This document shows positions 50,585 to 63,600 of a stretch of 64,000 nucleotides of DNA, piece after piece; position 1 is the first letter of the stretch, and every line of letters starts with the position of its first letter. The notes below the pieces were generated by a model. The model had not been told where the DNA came from and made no database searches. It worked only from the letters and a program-made list of their open reading frames with translations. The DNA is from Williamsia phyllosphaerae. Its GTDB lineage: Bacteria; Actinomycetota; Actinomycetes; Mycobacteriales; Mycobacteriaceae. A program made the position numbers and the translations under genes. Location: positions 682,001 to 746,000 of the forward strand of contig NZ_BMCS01000001.1 of NCBI RefSeq assembly GCF_014635305.1, in the 5' to 3' direction.

Positions 50585-51574
50585 ATGTCGATGAACATGT
50601 TCTCTGTGCGCGGTCGCCGCGCCCTGTCTCTCGTCGCAGCCGTTGTGCTGGGCGCGGGCCTTCTCGCCGCCTGTGGCAGCTCCGACGACAACACTGCGGC
50701 GTCGGGATCCACGATCGCGGTCGAAGGCAAGTTCGGCACCACCCAGGTGCCCAAGGACCCCAAGCGCGTCGTGACGGTCGGTTACAACGACCAGGACTTC
50801 ACGCTCGCCCTGGGGGTGGTGCCGGTCCAGACCCGCGCCTTCTTCGATTCCTACAACGAGTTGCCGTGGGTCAAGGCGGCGACGGGCGGCAAGGGTGTCC
50901 CGTCCATGGCCGGCGACTCGATCAACCTCGAGGAGATCGCCAAGGCCAAGCCGGACGTGATCTTCGCGATCTACGAGACCATCGATCAGAAGACCTACGA
51001 CCAGTTGTCGAAGATCGCGCCGACGGTCATCCAGTCCAGCGAGTACAAGGACGAGGAGACCCCCTGGGACGTTCAGCTCCTCACCACCGGCAAGGCGCTG
51101 GGCAAGGAGCCGCAGGCGCAGGCCCTGGTCGATCAGGTGAAGGCGAAGATCGACGAGGCCAAGGCCGCGCACCCGGAGTTCGCGGGCAAGACGCTCGTCG
51201 TCGACTACGGCCCGGAGAACGGTGGGCACTACCTGATCGGGAAGAACGACCCCCGCCGCGCACTGTTCGACGGTCTCGGTTTCAACGCGCAGGACACCGT
51301 CGGCGACGTCTCGGAGGAGAAGCTCTCGCTGCTCGACCGCGACGTGCTGTTCGTCGAGGGGGCGACAAAGTCGCAGATGGCGGGCTCCCCCGCGTTCACG
51401 CGTCTCGACGTGGTCCGTGACGACAGGACGCTCTACACGACCTTCGACTCGCCGCTGGCGGGTGCGCTGTCCTACAGCGGTCCCAACGCGCTGCTCTACG
51501 CGATCGACGTCGTCGTGCCGCAGCTGAGCAACGCGCTGTCCGGCAAGCCGGTCGCCGATCTCGCGACCGCATGA
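50585..51574 (+). CDS. Iron-siderophore ABC transporter substrate-binding lipoprotein
   Basis: Exported lipoprotein of 329 residues. The signal helix ends at the lipobox LLAAC (Cys30). The FecB/FhuD-type fold follows: PKRVVTVGYNDQDFTLALGV, SINLEEIAKAKPDVIFAIYE, GKTLVVDYG and a C-terminal helix. It binds ferric siderophore outside the membrane and delivers it to a permease not in this window. Methionines at residues 1, 3 and 5 are possible starts. The iron box and its position between the NRPS and the panD-monooxygenase unit tie it to the same siderophore, as FxuD does for exochelin (from memory). Confidence 0.92.
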   Translation: MSMNMFSVRGRRALSLVAAVVLGAGLLAACGSSDDNTAASGSTIAVEGKFGTTQVPKDPKRVVTVGYNDQDFTLALGVVPVQTRAFFDSYNELPWVKAATGGKGVPSMAGDSINLEEIAKAKPDVIFAIYETIDQKTYDQLSKIAPTVIQSSEYKDEETPWDVQLLTTGKALGKEPQAQALVDQVKAKIDEAKAAHPEFAGKTLVVDYGPENGGHYLIGKNDPRRALFDGLGFNAQDTVGDVSEEKLSLLDRDVLFVEGATKSQMAGSPAFTRLDVVRDDRTLYTTFDSPLAGALSYSGPNALLYAIDVVVPQLSNALSGKPVADLATA

Positions 51575-51604
51575 CCCGGTAACCACCACCCGAACCCAGA
51601 CACG

Positions 51605-51638
51605 AGAGCGCCGGTCCGATTCCTCGGGCCGGCGCTCT
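51605..51638. terminator. Bidirectional hairpin terminator
   Basis: AGAGCGCCGG (51605-51614) pairs with CCGGCGCTCT (51629-51638), extended by three inner pairs. It is followed by TCTGTTGT and lies between the convergent binding-protein and NRPS genes. Confidence 0.7.
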
Positions 51639-51662
51639 TCTGTTGTCGGTGTGCGTGTGGTG

Positions 51663-54600
51663 TCAGTGTCCGAGCAGCCCGACGATGATCTCGACGGCGG
51701 GCGCGGTCAGCATCTGCGAGTGCGCGACGTCGACGTCGATCACCTCGAGAGCGGGCACCGCCGACCGCCATCCGGCGGCTGAGTTCCCGTCGAAGCCGGA
51801 CTCGAGCACCGTCGACTGCAGGAACGTCACCGGCTCGACGACGGGATCGGGGATCGAGTCGGCCTGTACCGCGTCGGCGATGATCCGATCGCTGTCGAGG
51901 TAGGTGTCGATCACCGAGCGAACCGCGTCGTCGCCGAGCGAGGCGAGGAAGTCGTCGTCGGCGGCGACCAACCGCACAGCGGTGTCCATCGTGACCGGTT
52001 CGGCTGCGGGCACGGCGATCCCGAGTTCACGCAGCAGCGTCGCGAGGTGCTCGTCGTCGTCGGCAACACTGTCCGGCCGGTACGCGTCGAGGACGATCAA
52101 CGGGTCGACGGTGTACCCGCGACGTCGGAGTGCACCGACAATCGCGACCGCGACGATGCCGCCGAACGACCAGCCCACCAGCGCGATCCGTGGCCCGACA
52201 CCGAGCTCGTCGATGCGTTCGCAATAGTCGACGACGACGTCGTCGAACGGTCGGCCGATCGCCGACGGGTCGGTCAGCGACCGCGACTGCAACCCGATCA
52301 CCGGGACCGTCGGACCGAGTGCCCGCGCCAGACCGGCGAATTCCCAGCACATCCCGCTGGCGGGGGGAAGGCAGATGACCGGGGCCGCGTCCGTGTCCTC
52401 CACCTCGGCACCCCATCGGATGACCGGATCGAGGGCGTCGGAGGCAGACCTGTTCGTGGGGTTGTCGATCCGGGTGGCAAGCGCCCCGACGGTGCTGAGG
52501 CCGAACAGTTCTCGGACCTCGATGCGCTGATCGAACCGCTCGTCCAACGCGTCGGCCAAGCGGACCAGCAGCAACGAGTGGCCACCGAGTGCGAAGAAGT
52601 CGGAGTGGACGTCGGAGACGGGGACGCCGAGGATCTCCCCGAACAGGTCGGCGACCGCTCGTTCGGTCTCCGTCAGATCGGCCGCGAACGCGTCATCGGA
52701 TGCCGCGTCGGTGGGCTCCGGCAACGCATTTCGGTCCACCTTGCCGTTGGGGGTCAGGGGCAAGGCATCGAGTACCACGATGCGCGCGGGGACCATGTGC
52801 GCGGGCAGCAACGACCCCAGCCGGGTGCGCAAGGCGTTCTCGGTCACGTCGGTGCCGACGGTGTAGCCGACGAGACGCAACCCGACCGCGGGGTGGTCGT
52901 CGGCGACGACCACGGCATCGATGACGCCGTCGATCCGCCGCAGTTCCGCGGCGACCTCGTCGGGCTCGATCCGGTGTCCGCGGATCTTGACCTGGTGATC
53001 GGACCGCCCGCGATACTCCAGATTGCCGTCGCGGCGCGCGCGGACGACGTCACCGGTGCGGTACATGCGGCTGCCGTCGGCGGAGAAGGGATCGGCCACA
53101 AAGCGTTCCGACGTCAGACCGAAACGGTCGTGGTAGCCGCGGGCCACCTGTGCGCCTGCTAGATACAACTCGCCGGTCACGCCCGCCGGCACGGGGCGCA
53201 GGTCCGCGTCGAGCACATGGCCGACCACGGTGTGCCAGGGCGAGCCGATCGGTGGTCGTGCGGCCGCGGCCGCGTCGATCTGTGCCGACGTGGCCCAGAC
53301 CGTGACCTCGGTGGGGCCGTACATGTTCGACACCTGCGCGGCTCGCCGCACCAATTCGCCTGCCAGGTCGGATGGCAACGCCTCGCCGCCGACGGCGACG
53401 CGGACACCGGAGAGGTCGATGGCCCGGCCGTCGGCGTCGCGGTGTCGGGTCACCATCGCCCACAGCGACGGGGTCGCCTGCGCGACGGTCACGTCGTTCG
53501 TGGCGATGAGGTCACCGAGCCGCCCGGGATCGGCGGCCTGCGACGCATCGGCCGGCACGACGGTGGCGCCGGTGGTCACCGGCACGATCAGTTCGAGCAC
53601 CGCGATGTCGAACGACACCGTCGTGACCGCGAGGACAACGTCGTCGGCGCCGATCGGGAACGCCCGATCCACCCCGGCCCGGAAGGCGTCGAGCGCGCGG
53701 TGGGTGACGTTGACACCCTTGGGCTTTCCGGTGGAGCCCGACGTGTAGATCAGATAGGCCGCCAGATCGGCTGCCGGTGGCGAGTCGGGCACCGCGGCGC
53801 GCTCCGACTCCCCGCCCATCGACGACCACTGGGCGTCGTCGACCGTCCGCACCGGGGCCGACGACCAGCTCAGGTCGGCGTGGCCGTCGGTGAGCACGAG
53901 CACCGGCGCGGCGTCGTCGACGATGTAGGCCAGCCGGTCGGTGGGCAGCGTCAGGTCCAACGGCAGGTACGCGGCGTGCAGTCGGTGCACGGCGGCCATC
54001 GCGGCCACGAGATCCGCGGTGCGGTCCATCGCGAGTGCGACGACCGTCTCCGCCCCGACCCCTGCGTGCGCCAGTCGGTCCGCGATGACCCGGCTGCGTT
54101 CGGCCAGCGCCCGGTAGGACACGCCCACTCCCCCGGCTATGACGGCCGGCGTACGTGGACTGCGGGCCGCGTGCTCGTCCAGTTCGGTGTACCAGCGGGT
54201 GGGCGTCGCGACCGCCTCGGCCGGAACAGCTGTCGTCGGCACGATGCCGAGATCGGCAACTCCGGTGTCCGGAGTGGCTGCCGCGGAGCCGACCACCCGT
54301 TCCAGGCAGTCGGTCAGATCGCGCGCGGTGGCCGCGAGGTAGCGCGACGAGTCGTACTCGAGCACCAGCTCGATCGGCCCGCCCGGGCCGTGGTCGATGC
54401 ACGTCAGGTTGAGATCGACCTTGGCCTCGGCGGGCGTGACGTCCACGTCGGCGGTCGACAGCCCGAACATCGCGGCCGCGTCTCCGTCGGTCTGCCTGCG
54501 GAAGTACCCGAGCATCACCGCGAACAGCGGGTTGCGGCCCGGCGAGCGGACCGGGTTGAGCGCCCCGACCACGTCGGCGAACGGCACGTCGGCGTGGTCG

Positions 54601-57600
54601 AGCGCTGCGAGATCGACGGCACGCACGCGGGTCAGCAACTCACCGAACGTGGGTCGGCCGGACAGATCCGTCCGCAGGACGACGGTGTTGGCGAAGAACC
54701 CGACGAGGTCGGCCAGGGCGGCCTCGGTGCGTCCGGACTGCGGGCTGCCGATGACGACGTCGTCGCCGACACCGAACCGTCGCAGCGTGACCGCGAGCGC
54801 GGCGTGCAGGGCCATGAACACCGTCGCACCCGCATCCCCGGCCACCGACCGGAGACGATCGGCGACGGCGGTGTCGACGCGTGTGGACACCTCGTCGGCG
54901 CGGCCGGGTCGTGTCGGTACGAGGTCGGGGGCGACGGTGACCTCGGGCGGGAGGTGGGCCAGTTGCGTTCGCCAGTAATCGATCTGGGTGCTGTGCGCGC
55001 TGGAGTCGTCGGTCGGGTCGCCGAGTCGGTCGCGGGCCCACTGCGCGTAGTCGCCGTAGGTGACCTCGATGTCGTCCGGTGCCGCAGCGGTATCCGCGCC
55101 GGTGGGATCCGCGGCCGCTCGGTAGGCACGGTCGAGGTCGCCGAGCAGGACCGCGTCGGACCACTCGTCGGCCACCAGGTGGTGCAGGCAGAGCAGCAGC
55201 ACCGAGTCGGTCCCGACCTCGAGCAGAGTCGCCCGGATCGGCAGGTCGACCGCAGGGTCGATGGGGCGGGACAGCTCCGATGCGATGGCGTCGTGCAGGT
55301 CCGACTCGTCGAGCTGCTCCACACCGAACACGAGCTGCGCGTCGACGGCGGAGGAATCGAAGACGTCTGCGACGACGTGACCGTCGCGCTCGACGTAGCG
55401 GCTGCGCAACGGCTCGTGCCGGTCGATGACCGCGAGCAGTGCGGTGCGCAGGGCGGAGGCGTCGAGGTGCCCGCGCACACGGACCGCGAGCGGGTACAGG
55501 TAGGACGTCGATGTCGGGTCGATCTGCGACATCACGAACAACTGCTGCTGCGGCGGTGCCAGCGGTGCCGGTCCGGGGTCCGTGCGCGCGACGAGTGGCC
55601 GCACGCTGCCCGCGGCGTCCGAGTCGGTCGCGGCGATGCGACGGGCCAACGCCTCGGGGGACGGGGCGTCGAACAGGTCGCGGACCCGCAGCGACGAACC
55701 GAAACGGTCGTTGATCAGGCCGAGCAGTCGGGTGGCCAGCAGGGAGTGGCCGCCGAGGGCGAAGAAGTCGTCCTGGACGCCGACGTCCCCCACGTCGAGC
55801 GCCGTGGCGAACACCTCGCAGAGGGCGCGCTCGGTGTTGTTCGCCGCCGCGCGCGACCGCGTCGAGATCACCGTGGGCTCGGGAAGCGCTGCGGTGTCGA
55901 GCTTGCCGTTGATCGTCAACGGCAGACTGTCGACGACCGCGTAGGCCGCCGGCACGAGGTACGCGGGCAGCGTCGACGCGAGGCCGCTGCGCACCCGGCC
56001 GAGGAGACCGTCGTCGCGATGCGTCGGATCGACGACGACGTAGGCGACGAGCCGCTTGGTCCCGGAATCATCGGCGGCCGCGATCACCGATCCACCGGTC
56101 ACCCCGGGCAGCGTCAGCATCACCGCGGTCACCTCGCCGGGTTCCACGCGATGGCCACGGATCTTCACCTGGTCGTCGGTGCGACCCAGGTAGTCGATGA
56201 GACCGTCCGGGCGTCGGCGCACCAGGTCACCGGTGCGGTACATCCGCTCACCGGTGCCCGTGATGTCGGCCACGAAGGCGGCCGCGGTGAGTCGGGGGCG
56301 ATCGAGGTAGCAGCGGGCGAGACCGGCTCCGCGGATGTACAACTCACCGCTGACACCGTCCGGGACCGGTCGCAGCCATCCGTCGAGGATGGAGCAGGTG
56401 GTGTTGGTGATCGGGGTACCCACCGCAGACCGATCCGAGTCGTCGGTCCCGACACCCAGGGTGTTGATGGTGTACTCGGTGGGCCCGTAGAGGTTGTAGC
56501 CCAGCAGATCCGGGGTGTCGCGCAGTGCGCTCCACAGCTGGTCTGACACCGCCTCGCCACCGAGCAGGACCAGCTTCGGGCGGCCGACCCCCTCCAGCAG
56601 TCCCTGTTCGAGGAGTTGCGTTGCGTAGGTGGGGGTGACGTTGATGACGTCGACACCGTGGTCACGGCAGTAGGCGACCAGCGCGGCGGAGTCGCGTCGC
56701 AGGTCTTCGTCGCAGATGTGCACGTGGTGGCCCTCGACGAGCCAGAGCAGTTCCTCCCAGCTCATGTCGAACGCGAACGAGACCGTGTGCGCGACGGTCA
56801 GCGTGGCTCCGCCGGCGGCCGCGATCACCGGTGCGAATATCTCGGCCCGGTGGTTGATCTGCATGTTCGTCAGACCGCGGTATCCGGTGACCACGCCCTT
56901 GGGCTTGCCGGTGGAACCGGAGGTGTAGATGACGTAGGCGGGATGGTCGAGACGCAATGCGTTGCCGGGGGCGAACGCGCCGATCTCGGATGCCTCGAGG
57001 GGGTGGCCCGGGTGGTCGGCGGCATCAGAGATGGAAACGTTTGCGGCACCCTCGATCCGGGGTCGGGTCTCCTCGGTGACGAGGACCAGCAGCGGTGCGG
57101 CGTCGTCGACGAGGTCGGCGATGCGCTCGTCGGGCGCCGACAGATCCAGCGGCAGATACGCCGCGCCCACCGACAACACCGCGAACAGGCCGACCACCAT
57201 GTCCACCGACCGCGGCAACGCGAGGCCGACGATCTGTTCGGGGCCCGCGCCGTGGTCGAGCAACAGTCGGGCGGTGCGGTTGACCCGCTCGGCGAGCTCG
57301 CGGTAGTCGATCTCCTCGTCGCCCTGGGTCAGTGCCGGCGCGTCGGGCGACCGTCGCGCCTGCTCGGCCAGCATCTCGGCGATGGTCACATCGTCGATGT
57401 CGACTGCACGGCCGGTGATCTCGGCGTGCGCGTCGGCCGGTGCGGTGAGGCCGGCGACGCCGCGGTCGACGTCCCGCGACGCGGCGAGCAGGATCGCGTG
57501 CAGTTCGTCGAGCAGCCCACGGGCCTCGTCCGCGTCGACCACGTCGGGGCGGTACTCGAGTTTGAGCCACAGTCGACGGCCGGGCATGGCCACCCAGGTG

Positions 57601-60600
57601 AGCGGGTAATGGGTGGCGTCGACGGCCTCGACCCCGGTGATGCCCTGCGCCCGTTCGAGATCGGTGAACGTGTCGTCGCCCAGGAAGTTCTGCAGCACGT
57701 AGAGGCTGTCGAACAGCGCACCGCCGTCACCGTCGCCCTGCACTGCGTGGCGCTGGACCTCGCCGAGCCCGAGGTACTCGTGGTCCATCATCGCGATGCG
57801 GTCGTCCTGCACGCGCCGCATCACGTCGGCCGCGCGCTGCGACGGCGTCATCGTCACCCGCACCGGGACGGTGTTGAGGAAGACACCCACGACCGAGTCG
57901 ATGCCGTCGAGGTCGGTGGGACGCCCGGCGACGGTGGTCCCGAACACGACGTCCGCGCGGCCGAGACGACGCGAGAGCAGCAGGGCCAGAGCGGTGCTGA
58001 TCAGTGCGTGCGTCGTCACCCCGGCACGCCGTGCCGCGACGCCGAGCTGTTCGGTCTCCGTCTCGGAGAACTCCACGTCGACCCGCCGCGCCAGCACGGG
58101 GTCGGTGCCGATCGCGGCCGGATACAGGATCGAGGGTTCCTCGAGCCCGGCGAAGTAGTCCTTCCACGCCTGCGCCGAGGCGGCGGTGTCCTGATCCCCT
58201 ACCCAGCGCAGATAGTCGGTGAAATCAGCGCGGGGGAAATCAGCGCGGGGCGGGTCGATCGCCGACGCGGCGCGTCCCACCCGACGGTCGTAGGCGGCGA
58301 AGAGGTCGGTGAGCACCAGCTCCCGGGACCAGCCGTCCCACAGCAGCAGGTGGTAGGTGAACATCAACCGGTCGCGACCGTCGGGCAGGTGTATCAGGGA
58401 CAGGCGCAGCAGAGGCGGTGCGGCCAGGTCGAACGGGGCCGTCCGGTCGGCGTCGGTGATCTCGTCCAGTCGGGCCGGGATCTCCGTCGGGTCGACGCCG
58501 GTCAGGTCGATCTCGGTCAGCGGCACCTCGAGGTCGTCGACGATGAACGTGACGAGCCGACCGCTCGCCGCGGTGACGAACCCCGATCGCATCGCGCGAT
58601 GGGTACCCATCACCTCGCCCATGGCCTCGCGTAGCGCGTGCGCGTCGAGGCGGCTGTCCAGATCGAAGGCGTTGCAGGCGACGTAGACGTCGACGTCGGA
58701 GCTGGTGGCCTGGAAGTACAGACCCTCCTGCAGCGGCGACAGCGGCCAGACATCGTTCAGGGCCGACCCGTAGCGGTCCACGAGCGCGGTGTGATCGTCC
58801 TCGGGCAGTGAGCGCAGCGTGACGGTCGGCGCGGATTCGGCCGCCGAGTCGAGGTCGCCCAGCGCGGCGAGCCAGTCGTCGCCGAGGCGGTCGACGTCGA
58901 GCCCGGCGATCCCCTCCTGCGGATAGGTGAGGTGGATTCGCAGTTCGGGTCCGTCCGGCCCGTCGATGCAGACGGCGTTGACCTCGAGCAGATACGGCGT
59001 GCCGAGATCGGCATCCGGCGCGGTCCGAAGCGCGGAGGACTCGGCGGCGCTCAACCAATCGCGTTCCTGCCCCTCGGAACTGCGTCCGAGGTAGTTGAAC
59101 AGCACCTGGGGTGCCGCCCCTCGGGCGAGCAGTCCCGCGGTCCTCGGGTTGGCGTAGCGCAACAGCCCGAAGCCGATGCCCCGGGCACCGACACCGCCGT
59201 CGGGTACAGCGCGCAGTACGTCGCGCACCGCGCCCACGGATTCGGCGACGCCACCAGTCGCGGTCACGGCCGGCAGCCGGACCGGGGCGACGGTGGTGAA
59301 CCACCCGACCGTACGAGTGAGGTCCATGCCGTCGAGATCGATGTCCCGACCGTGTCTTTCGAGGTCGATGAGTAGTTCGCCCGCACCTCCACGGACGCGG
59401 GCGGCAGCGAACGCCAGGCTTGCCACCAGGGTCTCGGTGATGTCGGCGTCGAAGGCCACCGGGATCGAGGTCAACAGCCGCTGTGTGAGTGCGGTGTCGA
59501 CGGTGACGGTGCGGTCGGTGGTCTGGCCCACGGTGAGCCCGAACGGGACGGGACCGTCCACCAGGTCGGCACCCGGCTCGACCTGCGCCCGCCAGAACTC
59601 GAACTCGCCCAGCAGGTCCGGATGGGCGGCACGCTGGGTCAGCGCGGTGGCGTGACCGCGAACGGACGCCGTCGCAGCGGGCAGTTCCGGGGTCCGTCCC
59701 GCTATGACGTCGGCCCACCCGGTGGCCAGGTCGTCGAGCACGATCCGCCAGGACACGCCGTCGACGGCGAGGTGGTGGATCACCAGGATCAGTCGGCCGC
59801 GTGCATCAGGTCCGGCGTCGATCCAGGCCGCTGCGATCATCTGACCGGTGTCGGGATCGAGCAGGCCGGTGAGTTCGTCGGAGTGCTCCGCGATCGCCGC
59901 GGTCAGGGCGGTGTGATCGAGACCGGTGCCGTCGACGATCCGCAGGATCGGATCGGGCGACGCGCCGGGTGCGTCGACCTCGGTCGACCACAGCAGCGGG
60001 CTGGTCCGGATCAGCCTCAGGCGCAACGCATCGTGGCGACGGACCAGCGCATCGAGCAGAGCACGGATCTGCGATGCGTCGGCGCCGGCGGGGGTGTAGA
60101 GCACCTCGGCCTGGTTCAATCGCGTGATGGTCCCGCCGAGTTCGTTGAGTCGGTGCACGATCGGGGTCAGCAGGACATCGCCGTACCGATCGGGATCAGG
60201 GCGGTCGGGGTCGTCGCTCGCTGCCGCCCCGGGTGAGGCTGCACCTGGGGCGACTCCCCCGGATTCGACGAGCTTGCGTGCGGTGCGGTGAGTGAAGACG
60301 TCCCGCGGCGAGATCGTGACGCCCAGCGTCTTCGCCCGGTTGACCAGCGAGATCGCGACGATGCTGTCGCCACCGAGGCTGAAGAAATCGTCGTCGGGAC
60401 CGACATGGTCGAGTCCCAGCAGATCGGCGACCACCGCGGCCAGGCCGTCGGCGTCGGTCGGTGTGGATGCGGTCGGGGTGGGGGGCGTCGGGGTTGCGAC
60501 CACCTCCGACTCGACCACCGCGGCGCCGACGACGGCTGCGCGGTCGACCTTGCCGTTGACGGTGAGTGGCAGCGCCGTCACCGAGGCCATCCGCGCCGGG

Positions 60601-63600
60601 ATCATATAGGTCGGGAGATGTTCGGCCAGTTGCGCTCTCAGGTCGTCCAGGTCGGGCACCGCGTCCGGTGTCCGCCCGACGACGACCGCGGTCAGCACGC
60701 TGCGGCCCGTGCGGTCGTCGCCCACCGCGGCGGCGGCGTCGGCGATCCCGTCGAGGTGCCGCAACGCATGCTCGACCTCGCCGAGTTCGATGCGATAGCC
60801 CCGCAGTGCGACCTGCTGGTCGGCACGGCCGAGGTAGACGAGATCGCCTGCGGTGTCGCGGTAGGCGAGGTCGCCGCTGCGGTACATACGGGTGCCCGAC
60901 TCGTGGGCGACGAACCGTGTGGCCGTCAGCGCCGACCGGGCGGCGTACCCGCGTGCGAGTTGCGGTCCGACCACGTAGATCTCGCCGACCAGACCGGCGG
61001 GGACCGGCTGCAGGTGGTGGTCGAGTAGGTGCACGTCGAGGCCGGGCAGCGGTGTGCCGATGACGCTCGCCCGGCCGGTGTCGTGGCCGAGGTCATGATC
61101 GGTGACGTGCACGCAGGTCTCGGTGATGCCGTACATGTTGATCAGTCGGGTGTGCCCGCGTGCGGGCACCCGGTCGAGATCGAGTGCCTCGCCGCCGAAG
61201 ACCACGGTCTCGACCGCCAGATCGGCGAACCCGGGGTGGCCCATCAGCGGGTAGTACGCCGACGGCGTCTGGCTGAGCATCGTGACCCGTTCCCGGGCCA
61301 GGAGTTCGACGAAGCGCTCGGGATCCCGGCAGGTCTCGCCGTCGACGACGATTAGACGGCCGCCGTGGCACAGCGCACCCCACAGTTCCCACACCGAGAA
61401 GTCGAAGGCGATGGAGTGGAACATGGTCCACACCTGACCGTCGAGCGGCATCCGCGCGGTCGCGGCGGTGAAGAGGGCGACCACCGACGCGTGCGGCATC
61501 TCGACGGCCTTCGGCGCTCCCGTCGATCCCGAGGTGTAGATGAGGTACGCCGGGTGTCCGGGTCTCAGTGGTGCGATGCGATCGGCGTCGGTGACCAGGG
61601 CGGTCGACGCGCGCTCGAGACGCTCTCGGTGGGTGTCCCCGTCGAGCAGGATCGTGGCCGTGTCGTCGGCGACGGGGACGACCTCGGCGAGGGCCTGCGA
61701 CGTGACGAGCACGGTCAGGCCGGCGTCACCGGTGATGTACCGCAGGCGTTCGGCGGGTGAATCGGTGTCGAGCGGCACGTAGGCCGCACCGGACTTCACC
61801 GCGGCGAGGACGGCGACGACGAGGTCGAGTCCACGCGGCAGCGCGATTCCGACGCGTGCCTCCGGCCGGGCGCCTGCGTCGACGAGGAGGCGGGCCAGAG
61901 CGTTCGACCTTTCGTCGAGCTCTCGACGGGTCAGCGAGGCCTCGCCGAACGTGACCGCGGTGGCGTCGGGATCCTCGGCGCTCGACGCGGCGACGAGCGC
62001 GAGAAGTGTGGTGTCCGAGCGCACGGTCTGCGGCGGCGCGACGGCGGTCGCGGTGGGCTCCAGAGCGGTTGCGGCGACGCGACGTTCGGGGTCGACGGTC
62101 CACTGGTCGATCACCGCGGCCACGGCGCGGGTGAGACCGGTGGCGTAGTGCTCGGACACCAGGGAGCTGTCGTACTTGATCTCCAGCGCCAGCTCGTCGC
62201 CGGGGAACGCGACCAGCGACACCGGGTAGTGCGGGGTGTCGGTGCCGGTGAACCCGGTGACGCGCAGCGCATCCGGATCGGAGCCGGGCGTGTCCTCGAC
62301 ATCCGGGAAGTTCTCGACCACGACCATCGTGTCGAAGAGCGTCGGATGCCCGGTGAGGCGGGCGATCTCGGTGAGCCCCAATTGCTGGGCGTCCATGACC
62401 TCGAGCTGGAAGGCGGCCACCCCGGCGACGACGTCGGCCAGCGAGTCGGCACCCTGCCAGGACACCGCGAGCGGGTTGGTGTTGATGAGGAGTCCCACCA
62501 CACCGATGACGTCGGGATCGGTGCCCGCACGACCCGACACGGTGGAACCGAACACGACGGAGTCGGTGCCGGTCATGCGCCCCAGGACCAGCGCCCACGC
62601 GGCGTGGACGACGGCGCCGAGGGTGACGCCGCGGGTGCGGGCGGCCGCGGTCAGTGCTCGCGTGGCGTCCTCGGGCAGGGTGGTCGAGACGTCTCGGTGT
62701 CCGGTCGACGGGGTGGCCACCGTGGGGAGGTGTTCCGCGATCGACGTGGGACCGTTCACCCCGGACAGTGCCGCGGTCCAGGCGGCCCGAGCGTCGGCGA
62801 TGTCGCCGCGATGAACCGCGGCGATGTGATCGGCGAGGTCGATCGCGACCGGCGGGAGGGTGTCGACTCCGGAACGGTAGGCGGACAACAGGTCCGCGAA
62901 GATCAGCGGGTAGGACCAGCCGTCGGCGAGCGCGTGGTGCATGGTCTGCACCAGTCGGTGCTCGGTGTCGGTCAGGCTCAGCAGCGCGAAACGGATCGGT
63001 GGCGCGGCGTTGAGGTCGAACGGTCGGGCCAGCGTGCGAGCCGCCCACTCGTCCGCGCTCACGGAGGGATCGGCGTCCGATCGCAGGTCCACCTGCTCGA
63101 CGTCGGCCGTCTGATGGGATTCGATGACCTGGACGAGAGCACCGGCCGACGTGGTCGCGAACCGTGCTCGCAGAGCGGCATGGCGGGCCACGACGGCGTC
63201 GATCGCCGCGGCGAACCGGTCGACATCGACCCGGCCGGTGATCGCGGCGACCTGTTGCACCACATAGGGATCGGTGACATCGGCGCCTGCTGCCCGGTCA
63301 CCGGCCAGCAGTATCGAGTGGAAGTACATCCCGCTCTGCAGCGGCAGCAGCGGCAGGATGTCGTCCGCTGGTCGGTCGGTCGGCGACAGTGTGGCGATGT
63401 CCTCAGGCGTCAGATCCACCTGACCGAAGTCCGACGGCGTGTGGCCGCCGACCCGCGCTCGGGTGAGTCCGGTCAGGGCCGCCATCCAGCGGTCGGCCAG
63501 GTCGGTCACGGCGACGTCGTCGAGGATGCCGGTGGGCCAGGTGATCTCGGCGACGAACCGGGCGGAGTCGCCCGTGCCGTCGATCCGGGCGTTGATCTCG

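Noticed and set aside
53217..56546. Plus-strand open frame of over 1,100 codons opposite the NRPS
   Set aside because: Composition is dominated by Arg, Gly, Asp and His with no motif. It is the reverse-strand shadow of intact adenylation and condensation domains.
58330..58360. Condensation domain before the hydroxyornithine module judged inactive because HHxxxDG reads YHLLLWDG
   Set aside because: The second His and the Asp, which matter most, are kept, and the rest of the domain is normal. The first His is often variable.
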